Positions 16,868-25,592 of a stretch of DNA of 64,000 bases are shown here, piece after piece; the first letter of the stretch is position 1, and every line of letters starts with the position of its first letter. A program made the translations under genes and the position numbers. The notes beneath the pieces were generated by a model. The model made no database searches, was not told the DNA's origin, and saw nothing but the letters and a program-made list of their open reading frames with translations. Location: assembly GCA_045634325.1 (NCBI GenBank), contig JAZRAA010000053.1, positions 54,871 to 118,870 on the forward strand. The letters are read 5' to 3'. The DNA comes from URNF01 sp045634325. Its GTDB lineage: Bacteria; Bacillota; Clostridia; Oscillospirales; Acutalibacteraceae.

Positions 16868-17122
16868 ATGAAGACGGAACAATGTGACAGAGCGATTTTG
16901 TTGGGCGAATATATTATTGAAACGGGCGCTACAGTACGTATGGCGGCAAAAAAGTTTCACATTTCGAAATCGACAGTACATAAGGATGTATCCGAGCGTT
17001 TGCGCAAGCTTAACCCGCAATTGCATAGTCAGGTGAGGGTAGTGTTGAATATTAATAAAGCGCAACGTCATATCCGTGGCGGTATTGCTACGCGAGAAAA
17101 ATATCGTGCCGTGAGGCGATAA
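16868..17122 (+). CDS. spoIIID: Stage III sporulation protein D, mother-cell regulator
   Basis: This 84-aa SpoIIID has the helix-turn-helix stretch ATVRMAAKKFHISKSTVHKD (residues about 20-39), a conserved VNKAQRHIRGG-like segment (NINKAQRHIRGG) and a basic C-terminal tail. It represses and activates mother-cell genes during sporulation. ATG 16868 follows TAGGAG (16853-16858); earlier in-frame starts lie in the promoter region. A sigma-E promoter is directly upstream and a strong terminator follows, so it is monocistronic. Confidence 0.95.
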   Translation: MKTEQCDRAILLGEYIIETGATVRMAAKKFHISKSTVHKDVSERLRKLNPQLHSQVRVVLNINKAQRHIRGGIATREKYRAVRR

Positions 17123-17157
17123 AAAGCGCTCCCGAACCTATTCGGGAGCGCTTTTTT
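17121..17157 (+). terminator. spoIIID terminator
   Basis: Long perfect stem AGCGCTCCCGAA and TTCGGGAGCGCT flanked by A- and T-tracts; it could work in both directions. Confidence 0.85.
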
Positions 17158-17207
17158 ATGTATGTGGTACGAAGTCATATATAGTATGCTTTCAATTTCT
17201 TAGATAA

Positions 17208-17236
17208 TTGACATTCTTTTGTGTGGGTGATATACT
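17208..17236 (+). promoter_or_regulatory. Promoter of capE-capF
   Basis: TTGACA (17208-17213), 17-bp spacer, TATACT (17231-17236), located 79 bp before the capE start. Confidence 0.75.
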
Positions 17237-17314
17237 ATAAATAAGTATAGAAAAGTATAAAATGTTTATCAAACATAAAATTATGAAAAAATAAAGAGAT
17301 AGCGAGGAGAAAAA

Positions 17315-18361
17315 ATGTCAGTTTTTTCAGGAAAAACATTACTCATCACCGGTGGTACCGGTAGTTTCGGTAACGCGGTTCTCAATCGCTTTTTAAAAAC
17401 CGATATTGGCGAAATTCGTGTATTTTCCAGAGATGAGAAAAAACAGGATGATATGCGTCATGAATTTCAATCCAAAATGCCGGAAGTGGCGGATAAAATC
17501 AAGTTTTTTATTGGCGATGTGCGTGATTTGGCAAGTGTGAAAAATGCGATGCATGGCGTGGATTATATTTTCCATGCAGCTGCTTTGAAGCAGGTGCCGT
17601 CTTGTGAATTTTTCCCTATCGAAGCGGTCAAAACCAATGTATTGGGCACGGAAAATGTGCTCACCGCCGCCATTGAGGCCGGTGTAAAAAATATTGTTTG
17701 CTTGTCCACCGATAAAGCGGCGTATCCTGTGAATGCTATGGGTACTTCCAAAGCGATGATGGAGAAGGTGATTGTGGCAAAAAGCCGCACCGTTTCTCCT
17801 GACAAGACCAAGATTTCCTGCACCCGCTATGGTAACGTAATGTGCTCGCGTGGTTCGGTTATTCCGCTGTGGATTGAACAGATTAAGGCGGGGTTGCCGA
17901 TTACCATCACCGAGCCGAATATGACGCGTTTCATTATGTCTTTGGATGAGGCAGTGGATTTGGTATTGTTTGCATTTGAGAATGCTGTTTCCGGTGATAT
18001 TTTTGTGCAGAAAGCCCCTGCGTGTACGATTGGTGTTTTGGCACAAGCGGTGAAAGAACTGTTCAAAGTGGAGCAGGATATCAAAATTATCGGTATCCGC
18101 CACGGTGAAAAGATGTATGAAACCTTGTTGACCAACGAGGAGTGTGCTCATGCGATTGATTTGGGTGATTTCTATCGTGTGCCGTGTGATACACGCGACC
18201 TGAATTATGATAACTATTTCAGCAACGGCAACGTGGACAGAAATCCGCTGACTGAGTTTGATTCCAACAACACGGACCTTCTCGATGTAGAGCAAGTAAA
18301 AGAAAAACTTTTGACATTGCAATACATCCGTGATGAGATTGCGGCATGGGAGACGGTGTAA
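17315..18361 (+). CDS. capE: UDP-N-acetylglucosamine 4,6-dehydratase/5-epimerase (CapE/FnlA family)
   Basis: This 348-aa extended SDR of the FlaA1/CapE family acts on UDP-GlcNAc toward UDP-L-FucNAc-type sugars for surface polysaccharide. It has the Rossmann motif TGGTGSFG at residues 12-19. The catalytic YxxxK is replaced by MGTSKAMMEK, the Met-type triad characteristic of 5-inverting dehydratases. RBS GAGGAG lies before ATG 17315. The partner reductase starts 1 nt after the stop. Confidence 0.88.
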   Translation: MSVFSGKTLLITGGTGSFGNAVLNRFLKTDIGEIRVFSRDEKKQDDMRHEFQSKMPEVADKIKFFIGDVRDLASVKNAMHGVDYIFHAAALKQVPSCEFFPIEAVKTNVLGTENVLTAAIEAGVKNIVCLSTDKAAYPVNAMGTSKAMMEKVIVAKSRTVSPDKTKISCTRYGNVMCSRGSVIPLWIEQIKAGLPITITEPNMTRFIMSLDEAVDLVLFAFENAVSGDIFVQKAPACTIGVLAQAVKELFKVEQDIKIIGIRHGEKMYETLLTNEECAHAIDLGDFYRVPCDTRDLNYDNYFSNGNVDRNPLTEFDSNNTDLLDVEQVKEKLLTLQYIRDEIAAWETV

Positions 18362-18362
18362 A

Positions 18363-19511
18363 ATGAAAGTACTTGTCACCGGTGCAAAAGGGTTTGTGGG
18401 ACAAAATTTGTGTGCTGCTTTGCGGAATATCCGTGACGGCAAGGACAAAACTCATCCTGCCTGTGCCATTGAAGAAATTTTTGAGTTTGATGTGGATAGT
18501 AATACGGCCGATTTGGATACGTATTGTGGACAAGCGGATTTTGTGTTCAATCTTGCCGGTGTTAATCGTCCGCAGAACGTTCAAGAATTTATGGACGGTA
18601 ATTTCGGCTTTGCGGATACGTTGTTAGCCTTGCTGAAAAAACACAATAACACCTGTCCGGTTATGATGAGTTCGTCTATACAGGCAGCTCTCGATAACGA
18701 TTACGGCAAGAGTAAAAAAGCGGGGGAAGACCTGCTGTTTGCATATGGCGAAGAAATAGGTGCAAACGTGTTGATTTATCGTTTTCCGAACCTGTTTGGC
18801 AAGTGGTGCCGCCCCAATTACAATAGTGCTGTGGCAACGTTTTGTCACAATATTGCTAACGACCTTGCAATCACAGTCAACAATCGAGAGACGGTGTTGA
18901 CGCTGGTATATATTGATGATTTGGTAGAGGAGATGTTGTCAGCTCTTGCGGGACAACCGACTCGTGATGGCGTGTTTTGTAAAGTGCCTTGTGAACATAA
19001 AGCGACACTTGGTGAAATCGTGGATTGGTTGTATACGTTTCATAACCAGCCGCAAACGTTAGTAATGCCGGAAATACCGAGCGGTTCTTTCCAAAAGAAA
19101 TTGTATTCTACGTATCTTTCCTATCTGCCCGCTCAAAAGGCAAAATTCCCGCTCAAAATGAATGTGGATATGCGTGGCAGTTTCACTGAACTGCTCAAAA
19201 CCGACAAGTGCGGACAGTTTAGCGTGAATATATCTAAACCCGGTATTACCAAAGGGGAACATTGGCATCATACTAAATGGGAATTTTTCATTGTGGTTGC
19301 CGGTAAAGGTTTGATTGAACAACGAAAAATTGGTTCAGATGAACGTTTGCAGTTTTTCGTTAGTGGCGAAAAAATCGAGGCGGTACAGATGTTGCCTGGT
19401 TATACACACAATATTATCAATCTTTCCGATGCGGAAGATTTGGTGACGGTGATGTGGGCGAATGAACAATTTGACCCGCAAAGACCGGACACTTTCTTCG
19501 AAAAAGTATAA
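18363..19511 (+). CDS. capF: Bifunctional SDR-cupin reductase of the CapF/FnlB family
   Basis: This 382-aa protein has an N-terminal SDR domain (TGAKGFVGQNL at residues 6-16; YGKSK active-site motif) and a C-terminal cupin (from about residue 265) with the metal-binding HWHHTKWEFF. CapF epimerises and reduces the CapE product on the way to UDP-L-FucNAc. The third enzyme, CapG/FnlC epimerase, is not adjacent; pyruvate kinase follows. The frame was started at ATG 18363, directly after capE. Confidence 0.88.
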   Translation: MKVLVTGAKGFVGQNLCAALRNIRDGKDKTHPACAIEEIFEFDVDSNTADLDTYCGQADFVFNLAGVNRPQNVQEFMDGNFGFADTLLALLKKHNNTCPVMMSSSIQAALDNDYGKSKKAGEDLLFAYGEEIGANVLIYRFPNLFGKWCRPNYNSAVATFCHNIANDLAITVNNRETVLTLVYIDDLVEEMLSALAGQPTRDGVFCKVPCEHKATLGEIVDWLYTFHNQPQTLVMPEIPSGSFQKKLYSTYLSYLPAQKAKFPLKMNVDMRGSFTELLKTDKCGQFSVNISKPGITKGEHWHHTKWEFFIVVAGKGLIEQRKIGSDERLQFFVSGEKIEAVQMLPGYTHNIINLSDAEDLVTVMWANEQFDPQRPDTFFEKV

Positions 19512-19517
19512 TTATCT

Positions 19518-19547
19518 AAAACGAGCAGTAAACCACTGCTCGTTTTT
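19518..19547 (+). terminator. Terminator after capF
   Basis: Stem AAACGAGCAGT and ACTGCTCGTTT with a T-tract, right after the capF stop. Confidence 0.85.
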
Positions 19548-19636
19548 TGATTTTTTGATTACGCTTGGGAGAAACTATTGCATGAAGGTGTGATTTATTT
19601 TACACTGGATGCAATTTATTTTTGGGATGGATAAAA

Positions 19637-21049
19637 ATGCGTAAGACAAAAATTGTTTGTACAATCGGACCTGCTTGCAGTGATGAAAAGACCTTGATTG
19701 CAATGTGTAAGGCAGGCATGAACGTTGCACGTTTGAATTTTTCGCACGGCACGCACGCGGACCACTTGGAACGCATCCGAATGATTAAGAAGGTGCGAGA
19801 GCAGTTACAAATTCCTTTGGCGATTTTGCTGGATACAAAGGGACCGGAATACCGTATTTCCACCTTTAAAGACGGCAGAATACAGTTGAAAGAAGGAGAT
19901 ACCTTTACGTTTACTACCGATGCAGTGGAGGGTACCAATGAGCGCGTGTCGGTGAGTTATGCAGGATTGGCGGCAGAGATGCAAGAGGGCGATACCATTC
20001 TTTTGAATAACGGGTTGTTGCATTTTTGTGTAAAAGAAGTGCGCGGCAATGATATTATCTGTCGGGTGGTAGTCGGCGGAGAACTGTCTAACCGCAAGAG
20101 CATGAGTTTTCCCGGCAAAGTACTAAAACAGGTATATTTGAGCGAACAGGATAAGCAGGACATTCTGTTTGGGATTCAAAACGATGTGGATTTTATTGCG
20201 TGCTCTTTTGTTTCGACCAAACAAGATTTAATGGATGTCAAAACCTTTCTCGGTGAACAGGGGGTTGATGACATTGAACTGATTGCCAAGATTGAAAATC
20301 AATCAGGTGTGGATAATATTGAAGAGATTTGTGAAGTTTGCTCCGGTATTATGATTGGTCGTGGTGATATGGGTGTGGAAATCCCATTTGCAGAGTTGCC
20401 CGCTATCCAGAAAAAACTGATTACTAAATGTCGTTTGCTCGGCAAGCGCGTGATTACCGCAACAGAAATGCTGGAATCCATGATATACAACGCGCGCCCC
20501 ACCAGAGCGGAGATTTCCGACGTGGCAAATGCGGTGTATGATGGTACCAGTGCGGTGATGTTATCAGGGGAGACGGCTGCGGGGAAATATCCTGTTTTGA
20601 CTGTGCAAACGATGGCAAATATTGCGGAAAACACAGAGAAAAACATTCATTATAATAAGCGGTTTCGCAATACGGAATTCCGTATCAAAAATATGGCAGA
20701 TGCCATTTCTCACGCTTCTTGCGGTATGGCGATTGATATTGGTGCCAAGGCGATTGCGGTTTGCACGTTGTCGGGTATGACCGCTCGCATGGTTTCACGA
20801 TTTCGTCCTACCGTAGACATTTTAGGACTGACTACCAATGAAAAAACATTTCGCAAACTGGCTTTGTCTTGGGGTGTGACACCCACTATATGCGAGGAAT
20901 ATACTTCAATGGACGTGCTGTTTTATAACGCTTTGAAAATAGCTAAACGGACTTTTTCTCTAAAAGAGAATGATTGTATTGTGATTACGGGCGGTATTAC
21001 CAATGGAAAATCGGGTAATACAAACGTTATCAAGGTTGAAACTTTATAA
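19637..21049 (+). CDS. pyk: Pyruvate kinase
   Basis: This 470-aa glycolytic pyruvate kinase converts PEP and ADP to pyruvate and ATP. Markers are the N-terminal KIVCTIGPACSD, NFSHGTH, the active-site block with LIAKIENQSGVDN and MIGRGDMGVE, and ATEMLESM. It lacks the extra C-terminal PEP-utiliser-like domain found in many Bacillota enzymes. ATG 19637 follows GGGATGG with adequate spacing. A terminator follows. Confidence 0.95.
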   Translation: MRKTKIVCTIGPACSDEKTLIAMCKAGMNVARLNFSHGTHADHLERIRMIKKVREQLQIPLAILLDTKGPEYRISTFKDGRIQLKEGDTFTFTTDAVEGTNERVSVSYAGLAAEMQEGDTILLNNGLLHFCVKEVRGNDIICRVVVGGELSNRKSMSFPGKVLKQVYLSEQDKQDILFGIQNDVDFIACSFVSTKQDLMDVKTFLGEQGVDDIELIAKIENQSGVDNIEEICEVCSGIMIGRGDMGVEIPFAELPAIQKKLITKCRLLGKRVITATEMLESMIYNARPTRAEISDVANAVYDGTSAVMLSGETAAGKYPVLTVQTMANIAENTEKNIHYNKRFRNTEFRIKNMADAISHASCGMAIDIGAKAIAVCTLSGMTARMVSRFRPTVDILGLTTNEKTFRKLALSWGVTPTICEEYTSMDVLFYNALKIAKRTFSLKENDCIVITGGITNGKSGNTNVIKVETL

Positions 21050-21055
21050 AAAAGC

Positions 21056-21082
21056 AAGAGAGCGCATGCTCTCTTTTTTATT
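21056..21082 (+). terminator. Terminator after pyruvate kinase
   Basis: Stem AAGAGAGC (21056-21063) and GCTCTCTT (21068-21075) with a T-rich tail. Confidence 0.8.
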
Positions 21083-21119
21083 TTTAAAAGGGGACATGCA
21101 CAAGATATCACACTTTTTT

Positions 21120-21178
21120 TTGTACATTTTTTCCACACAAAATATAGTGTGTCACTATTGACACACACTACAACATGT
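21120..21178 (+). promoter_or_regulatory. nrdDG promoter with two NrdR boxes
   Basis: TTGTAC (21120-21125), 17 bp and TATAGT (21143-21148) form the promoter. A close match to the NrdR box consensus, ACACAAAATATAGT (21135-21148), covers the -10. A weaker second box, ACACTACAACATGT (21165-21178), starts exactly 30 bp later. This phasing over three helical turns is typical of NrdR repression. Confidence 0.75.
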
Positions 21179-21248
21179 GGTAATATGAGTGTTGCTGAAA
21201 TACAAGATATGGGCAAGAAGCCTTGAGATTAAAAGGAGTAAGAGGGCT

Positions 21249-23423
21249 ATGAAAATTATTAAGAGAAACGGCTCGGAAGTGGTATTTGATATCACGAAAA
21301 TCATTGCGGCTATCACAAAAGCGAATGATACTGTTGCTGAAAAAGATCGCATGACGCCGCAACAAATTCGTCGTATTGCGGAGAGCGTGGTGCTTTCTTG
21401 CGAGGAACTTGGTCGTTCTCCCGTTGTGGAAGAAGTACAAGATATGGTGGAACGGCACATCATGGCGCACGGTGCTTTTGAGGTTGCTAAATCGTATATT
21501 ACATATCGTTATACGCGTGCCTTGGTGCGTCAATCCAACACAACCGATGACAAAATCTTGAGTTTGATTGAATGCAACAACGAAGAAGCCAAACAAGAAA
21601 ACTCTAATAAGAACCCTGTTGTGAACTCTACTCAGCGCGACTATATGGCGGGAGAGGTGTCTCGTGACATCACCAATCGTATTTTGTTGCCGCAAGATAT
21701 TGTGGAAGCTCATAACGAGGGTATCATCCATTTCCATGACAGCGATTATTTTGCACAGCATATGCACAACTGCGACTTGGTGAACTTGGAAGATATGCTG
21801 CAAAACGGAACGGTTATCACCGGTACGTTGATTGAACGCCCGCATAGTTTCTCCACCGCTTGTAATATTGCGACCCAGATTATTGCGCAGGTTGCGTCTA
21901 ACCAATACGGCGGCCAGTCCATTTCATTGACCCATTTGGCGCCTTTTGTACAGGTGAGTCGTGAAAAAATCCGTCGGGATGTCATCGCGGAGAACGATGT
22001 CTTGGGCAGAACGTTGACCGAAAAAGAACTGACCGAAGTGGTGGAACGCCGTTTGCGCGAGGAAATTCGTCGCGGTGTACAGACCATTCAGTATCAGGTT
22101 GTCACGTTGCTCACCACCAACGGACAAGCGCCGTTTGTGACGGTGTTTATGTATCTCAATGAAGCTAAGAACGAGCAAGAAAAACGAGACTTGGCAATTA
22201 TCATTGAGGAAACTTTGTTGCAACGTCATCGTGGCGTTAAGAACGAAAAAGGCGTGTGGGTTACCCCTGCGTTCCCGAAACTGATTTATGTGTTGGAAGA
22301 AGATAACATCACGGAGGATGCACCTTATTATTATCTGACCGAACTCGCGGCAAAATGTACTGCCAGACGTATGGTGCCGGACTATATCAGCGAGAAAAAG
22401 ATGTTGGAATTGAAGGTGGACAAGAACGGCGACGGTCATTGCTATACTTGTATGGGCTGCCGCAGTTTCCTGACACCGTATGTCGATGAAAACGGCAATG
22501 CAAAATACTACGGCCGTTTCAATCAAGGCGTTGTCACCATCAATCTGCCGGACATTGCGTTGTCCTCCGGCGGCAATGTGGATAAATTCTGGAAATTATT
22601 TGATGAGCGTTTGGAATTGTGCCATCGTGCATTGATGTGCCGTCATGAGCGCTTGAAAGGTACTCTGTCGGATGCTGCGCCGATTTTGTGGCAACATGGT
22701 GCTTGTGCACGTCTGGAAAAAGGCGAGCCGATTGACAAATTGTTGTTTGGCGGCTATTCTACTATTTCTTTGGGTTATGCCGGCTTGTATGAATGTGTCA
22801 AATACATGACAGGTAAGAGTCATACCGATCCGTCTGCAACGCCGTTTGCGCTGGACGTGATGGAATACATGAACGCTGCTTGCCGTAAATGGAAAGCAGA
22901 CCATAATATTGATTTCAGCCTTTACGGCACGCCGTTGGAATCCACCACCTATAAATTTGCGAAATGCCTGCAAAAACGTTTTGGCGTGGTGCCGGGCGTT
23001 AACGATAAGGGTTACATTACCAACAGCTATCATGTGCACGTAACCGAGGAAATTGATGCATTTGAAAAACTGCGTTTCGAAGCACAGTTCCAGCATCTGT
23101 CTCCCGGCGGCGCTATCCGCTATGTGGAAGTGGCCAACATGCAACATAATATTCCTGCTGTATTGCAGGTGATGAAATTCATCTATGATAACATCATCTA
23201 TGCTGAGCTCAACACGAAATCCGACTATTGCCAAGAATGTGGTTTTGACGGTGAGATTGAGATTGTGGAAGCAGATGGTAAACTGATTTGGAAATGTCCC
23301 AATTGCGGCAACGACGACCAGGATAAGATGAATGTTGCACGCCGTACCTGTGGGTATATCGGCACCCAGTATTGGAACCAGGGTCGTACACAGGAAATCA
23401 AGGAACGTGTATTGCATCTGTAA
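21249..23423 (+). CDS. nrdD: Anaerobic (class III) ribonucleoside-triphosphate reductase
   Basis: This 724-aa class III reductase makes deoxynucleotides under anoxia with a glycyl radical. An N-terminal ATP-cone (residues about 2-90) gives allosteric control. A C-terminal zinc site has CQECGF and CPNCGN, and the radical glycine lies in RRTCGYIG near the end. ATG 21249 was chosen behind AAAGGAG. It is followed by its activase 23 bp later and preceded by NrdR boxes. Confidence 0.95.
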   Translation: MKIIKRNGSEVVFDITKIIAAITKANDTVAEKDRMTPQQIRRIAESVVLSCEELGRSPVVEEVQDMVERHIMAHGAFEVAKSYITYRYTRALVRQSNTTDDKILSLIECNNEEAKQENSNKNPVVNSTQRDYMAGEVSRDITNRILLPQDIVEAHNEGIIHFHDSDYFAQHMHNCDLVNLEDMLQNGTVITGTLIERPHSFSTACNIATQIIAQVASNQYGGQSISLTHLAPFVQVSREKIRRDVIAENDVLGRTLTEKELTEVVERRLREEIRRGVQTIQYQVVTLLTTNGQAPFVTVFMYLNEAKNEQEKRDLAIIIEETLLQRHRGVKNEKGVWVTPAFPKLIYVLEEDNITEDAPYYYLTELAAKCTARRMVPDYISEKKMLELKVDKNGDGHCYTCMGCRSFLTPYVDENGNAKYYGRFNQGVVTINLPDIALSSGGNVDKFWKLFDERLELCHRALMCRHERLKGTLSDAAPILWQHGACARLEKGEPIDKLLFGGYSTISLGYAGLYECVKYMTGKSHTDPSATPFALDVMEYMNAACRKWKADHNIDFSLYGTPLESTTYKFAKCLQKRFGVVPGVNDKGYITNSYHVHVTEEIDAFEKLRFEAQFQHLSPGGAIRYVEVANMQHNIPAVLQVMKFIYDNIIYAELNTKSDYCQECGFDGEIEIVEADGKLIWKCPNCGNDDQDKMNVARRTCGYIGTQYWNQGRTQEIKERVLHL

Positions 23424-23446
23424 TCTGATGAACAAAAGGGGATACT

Positions 23447-23968
23447 ATGCATTACGGAGAAATTAAGAATTGCGATATAGCCAATGGTGTCGGTGTGCGC
23501 GTATCCTTATTTGTTTCGGGATGTACCAATCATTGCGAGCACTGTTTTCAACCGCAGACATGGGATTTTCTGTATGGCAAGCCTTTCACGGAGGAAACGG
23601 CACAGCAATTGATGGATATGTTGAAACCTGATTATATTGATGGTTTGACCGTGTTGGGTGGCGAGCCGTTTGAGCCGCAAAACCAGATTGCACTGTTGCC
23701 GTTTTTACAGCGGGTGCGTGAAACGTATCCCAATAAGTCGATTTGGGCATTTTCGGGCTTTACTTGGGAAGAATTGTTGACACCTGACAGTCATCCTAAT
23801 TGCGAAGCGACAAAACCGTTGCTTTCCTTGTTAGATGTGTTGGTGGACGGTAGGTATGTGGAAGCCAAACGCAACATTTCTTTGCGTTTCCGCGGTTCAT
23901 CCAATCAACGTTTGATTGATGTCCCTGCGACTTTGAAAACCGGCAATATCGTGCTGTGGGATGTATAA
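23447..23968 (+). CDS. nrdG: Anaerobic ribonucleotide reductase activating protein
   Basis: This 173-aa radical-SAM protein activates NrdD. Its CX3CX2C cluster motif is GCTNHCEHC (residues about 24-32), followed by the conserved FQPQTWDF and a glycine-rich LTVLGGEPF. AAGGGG precedes ATG 23447. Operon with nrdD; a strong terminator follows. Confidence 0.95.
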   Translation: MHYGEIKNCDIANGVGVRVSLFVSGCTNHCEHCFQPQTWDFLYGKPFTEETAQQLMDMLKPDYIDGLTVLGGEPFEPQNQIALLPFLQRVRETYPNKSIWAFSGFTWEELLTPDSHPNCEATKPLLSLLDVLVDGRYVEAKRNISLRFRGSSNQRLIDVPATLKTGNIVLWDV

Positions 23969-23972
23969 AAGT

Positions 23973-24007
23973 AAGACCGCTCGTGTATAACACGAGCGGT
24001 CTTTTTT
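23973..24007 (+). terminator. Terminator of nrdDG
   Basis: Perfect 13-bp stem from AAGACCGCTCGTG (23973-23985) and its complement (23991-24003), followed by T residues. Confidence 0.88.
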
Positions 24008-24090
24008 CAAATTGTAAACTTTTTGCCGTTGTTATTGACGGTGCGGGCTTTAATATGCTACTATTTTGTCGAAAAAGGGGAGGGATTTGC

Positions 24091-24798
24091 GTGCCGGACA
24101 AGCAGAGCAATTTTCGTCGTCGCCGTGCTGTAACAATTGGTTCGTTGCTTATCATAGCAGCACTGTTTTTGGCGTTGACTTGGATTTTATACCGACAATT
24201 GCAGCGCATCGGCTCTACCCCTGCCAATTTCAAAAGTTTTATTGAGTCTTTCGGCTTTGCGGGTGTTTTGGTTGCGCTCGGCATACAGATCATACAAGTT
24301 ATCATCGCTCTTGTTCCCGGTGAACTGGTGGAAATTGGTTTGGGCAGTGCGTTTGGTGCAGTGCAAGGCACGTTGTTGTGTATGCTCGGTGTTGCGCTTG
24401 CTTCAACGGTGGTGTTTTTGGCGACAAAACGTTGGGGTGTACGGTTGGTGGAACTGTTTTTTTCGAGAGAAAAAATCGACGGTTTGTGGTTCATCAACAG
24501 CGAAAAGAAGCTAAAACGCACCGTGTTTTTATTGTTTTTCATCCCCGGTACCCCGAAGGATTTACTCACCTATTTCGTAGGGTTGACCCGCATGAACCTG
24601 TCGGATTTTCTTGCGATTTCATTGCTTGCACGTATTCCCTCGGTGGTGACCTCCACCATTGGCGGTAACCTTATCAGCGAACGGGAATATGTAGCGGCGG
24701 CAGTTTTATTTGCCGTTACGGGAGCAGTGAGCGTGTTGGGATTATTGCTATATGACCGCATAGTAAAATATAAGGCACAAAAACAAATAAAAGAATAG
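24091..24798 (+). CDS. TVP38/TMEM64-family (DedA-like) membrane protein
   Basis: This 235-aa polytopic membrane protein of the TVP38/TMEM64/VTT type has a basic N-terminus, a first helix at about residues 14-35, and re-entrant-loop features around GELVEIGLGSAFGAVQGTLLC and FIPGTPKDLLTYFVGLT. GTG 24091 was chosen because GGGGAGGG (24077-24084) lies just upstream; the longer frame overlaps the previous terminator. Family members may move lipids across the membrane, but the substrate is unknown. Confidence 0.8.
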   Translation: MPDKQSNFRRRRAVTIGSLLIIAALFLALTWILYRQLQRIGSTPANFKSFIESFGFAGVLVALGIQIIQVIIALVPGELVEIGLGSAFGAVQGTLLCMLGVALASTVVFLATKRWGVRLVELFFSREKIDGLWFINSEKKLKRTVFLLFFIPGTPKDLLTYFVGLTRMNLSDFLAISLLARIPSVVTSTIGGNLISEREYVAAAVLFAVTGAVSVLGLLLYDRIVKYKAQKQIKE

Positions 24799-24838
24799 TA
24801 AAAACGGCATCGCAATGATGCTGTTTTTCATTTTTATG

Positions 24839-24867
24839 TTGTATTTTGTATGGGTATCTGTTATACT
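24839..24867 (+). promoter_or_regulatory. Promoter of the site-2 protease/scp operon
   Basis: TTGTAT (24839-24844), 17 bp, TATACT (24862-24867) with an extended -10 TG. It is 36 bp before the protease ATG. A weak hairpin (about 24802-24830) upstream may terminate the preceding gene. Confidence 0.6.
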
Positions 24868-24902
24868 GTATAGTAAGTATAGTATTATCTAGGAGAATGT
24901 AT

Positions 24903-25568
24903 ATGCTGACTTGGCTGTTACAAAACAGAGGTAGCATTTCTTTTTTAGATTTGCTCATTATGTTCTTCAGTTACGCCGTGTTGCTGTTTATTATGATGCC
25001 GGTACACGAATTGGCACATGCGTGGGCGGCGCATCGGTTAGGTGACGACACTGCAAAATGGAATGGCAGACTGCGGCTTGACCCCATGCAACATCTTGAC
25101 CCGATGGGTGCAGTGATGATTGCGTTGTTTGGTATCGGCTATGCACGTCCCGTGCCGATTAATCCGTATAATTTCAAAAACCCGAAGCGTGATATGGCGT
25201 TATCTGCACTGGCGGGACCTGTTTCCAATTTGTTGATGGCAGTGGCATCTGTTGGACTGTTTCGTGTTTGCTGTATTTTTGTGAAAGACTATTTGGTCTT
25301 ACAATATCTGCAACTGGCATTGATACACGTATTTGCCGGTGTGAATATCAGCCTTGCGGTGTTTAATTTATTACCCATACCGCCTCTGGACGGCTCAAAG
25401 ATTTTCGGTTTCTTTCTGCCGGATAGATGGGTGTTTATGATGGAACGATATAGCCGACAAATCAGTATGGTGTTGATGCTGTTACTGTTTACAGGCGTTT
25501 TGGATGTACCGCTTTCGTTTTTGCGACAGTTTTTCTTTACGATTATTGGCGGTATGTTTGGCTTTTAG
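24903..25568 (+). CDS. Site-2-protease-family zinc metalloprotease (M50), membrane
   Basis: This 221-aa membrane protein has the catalytic HELAHAWAA (HExxH, about residue 39), and a second block NLLPIPPLDGSKI with the metal-ligand Asp. Four to five hydrophobic helices are visible. It resembles the small rhomboid-like S2P group found next to scpA in many Clostridia; the substrate is unknown. ATG 24903 has 7-nt spacing to AGGAG (24891-24895), better than ATG 24897. Confidence 0.85.
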   Translation: MLTWLLQNRGSISFLDLLIMFFSYAVLLFIMMPVHELAHAWAAHRLGDDTAKWNGRLRLDPMQHLDPMGAVMIALFGIGYARPVPINPYNFKNPKRDMALSALAGPVSNLLMAVASVGLFRVCCIFVKDYLVLQYLQLALIHVFAGVNISLAVFNLLPIPPLDGSKIFGFFLPDRWVFMMERYSRQISMVLMLLLFTGVLDVPLSFLRQFFFTIIGGMFGF

Positions 25569-25592
25569 AATTTTTTAGGGAGTAACGAGTAG

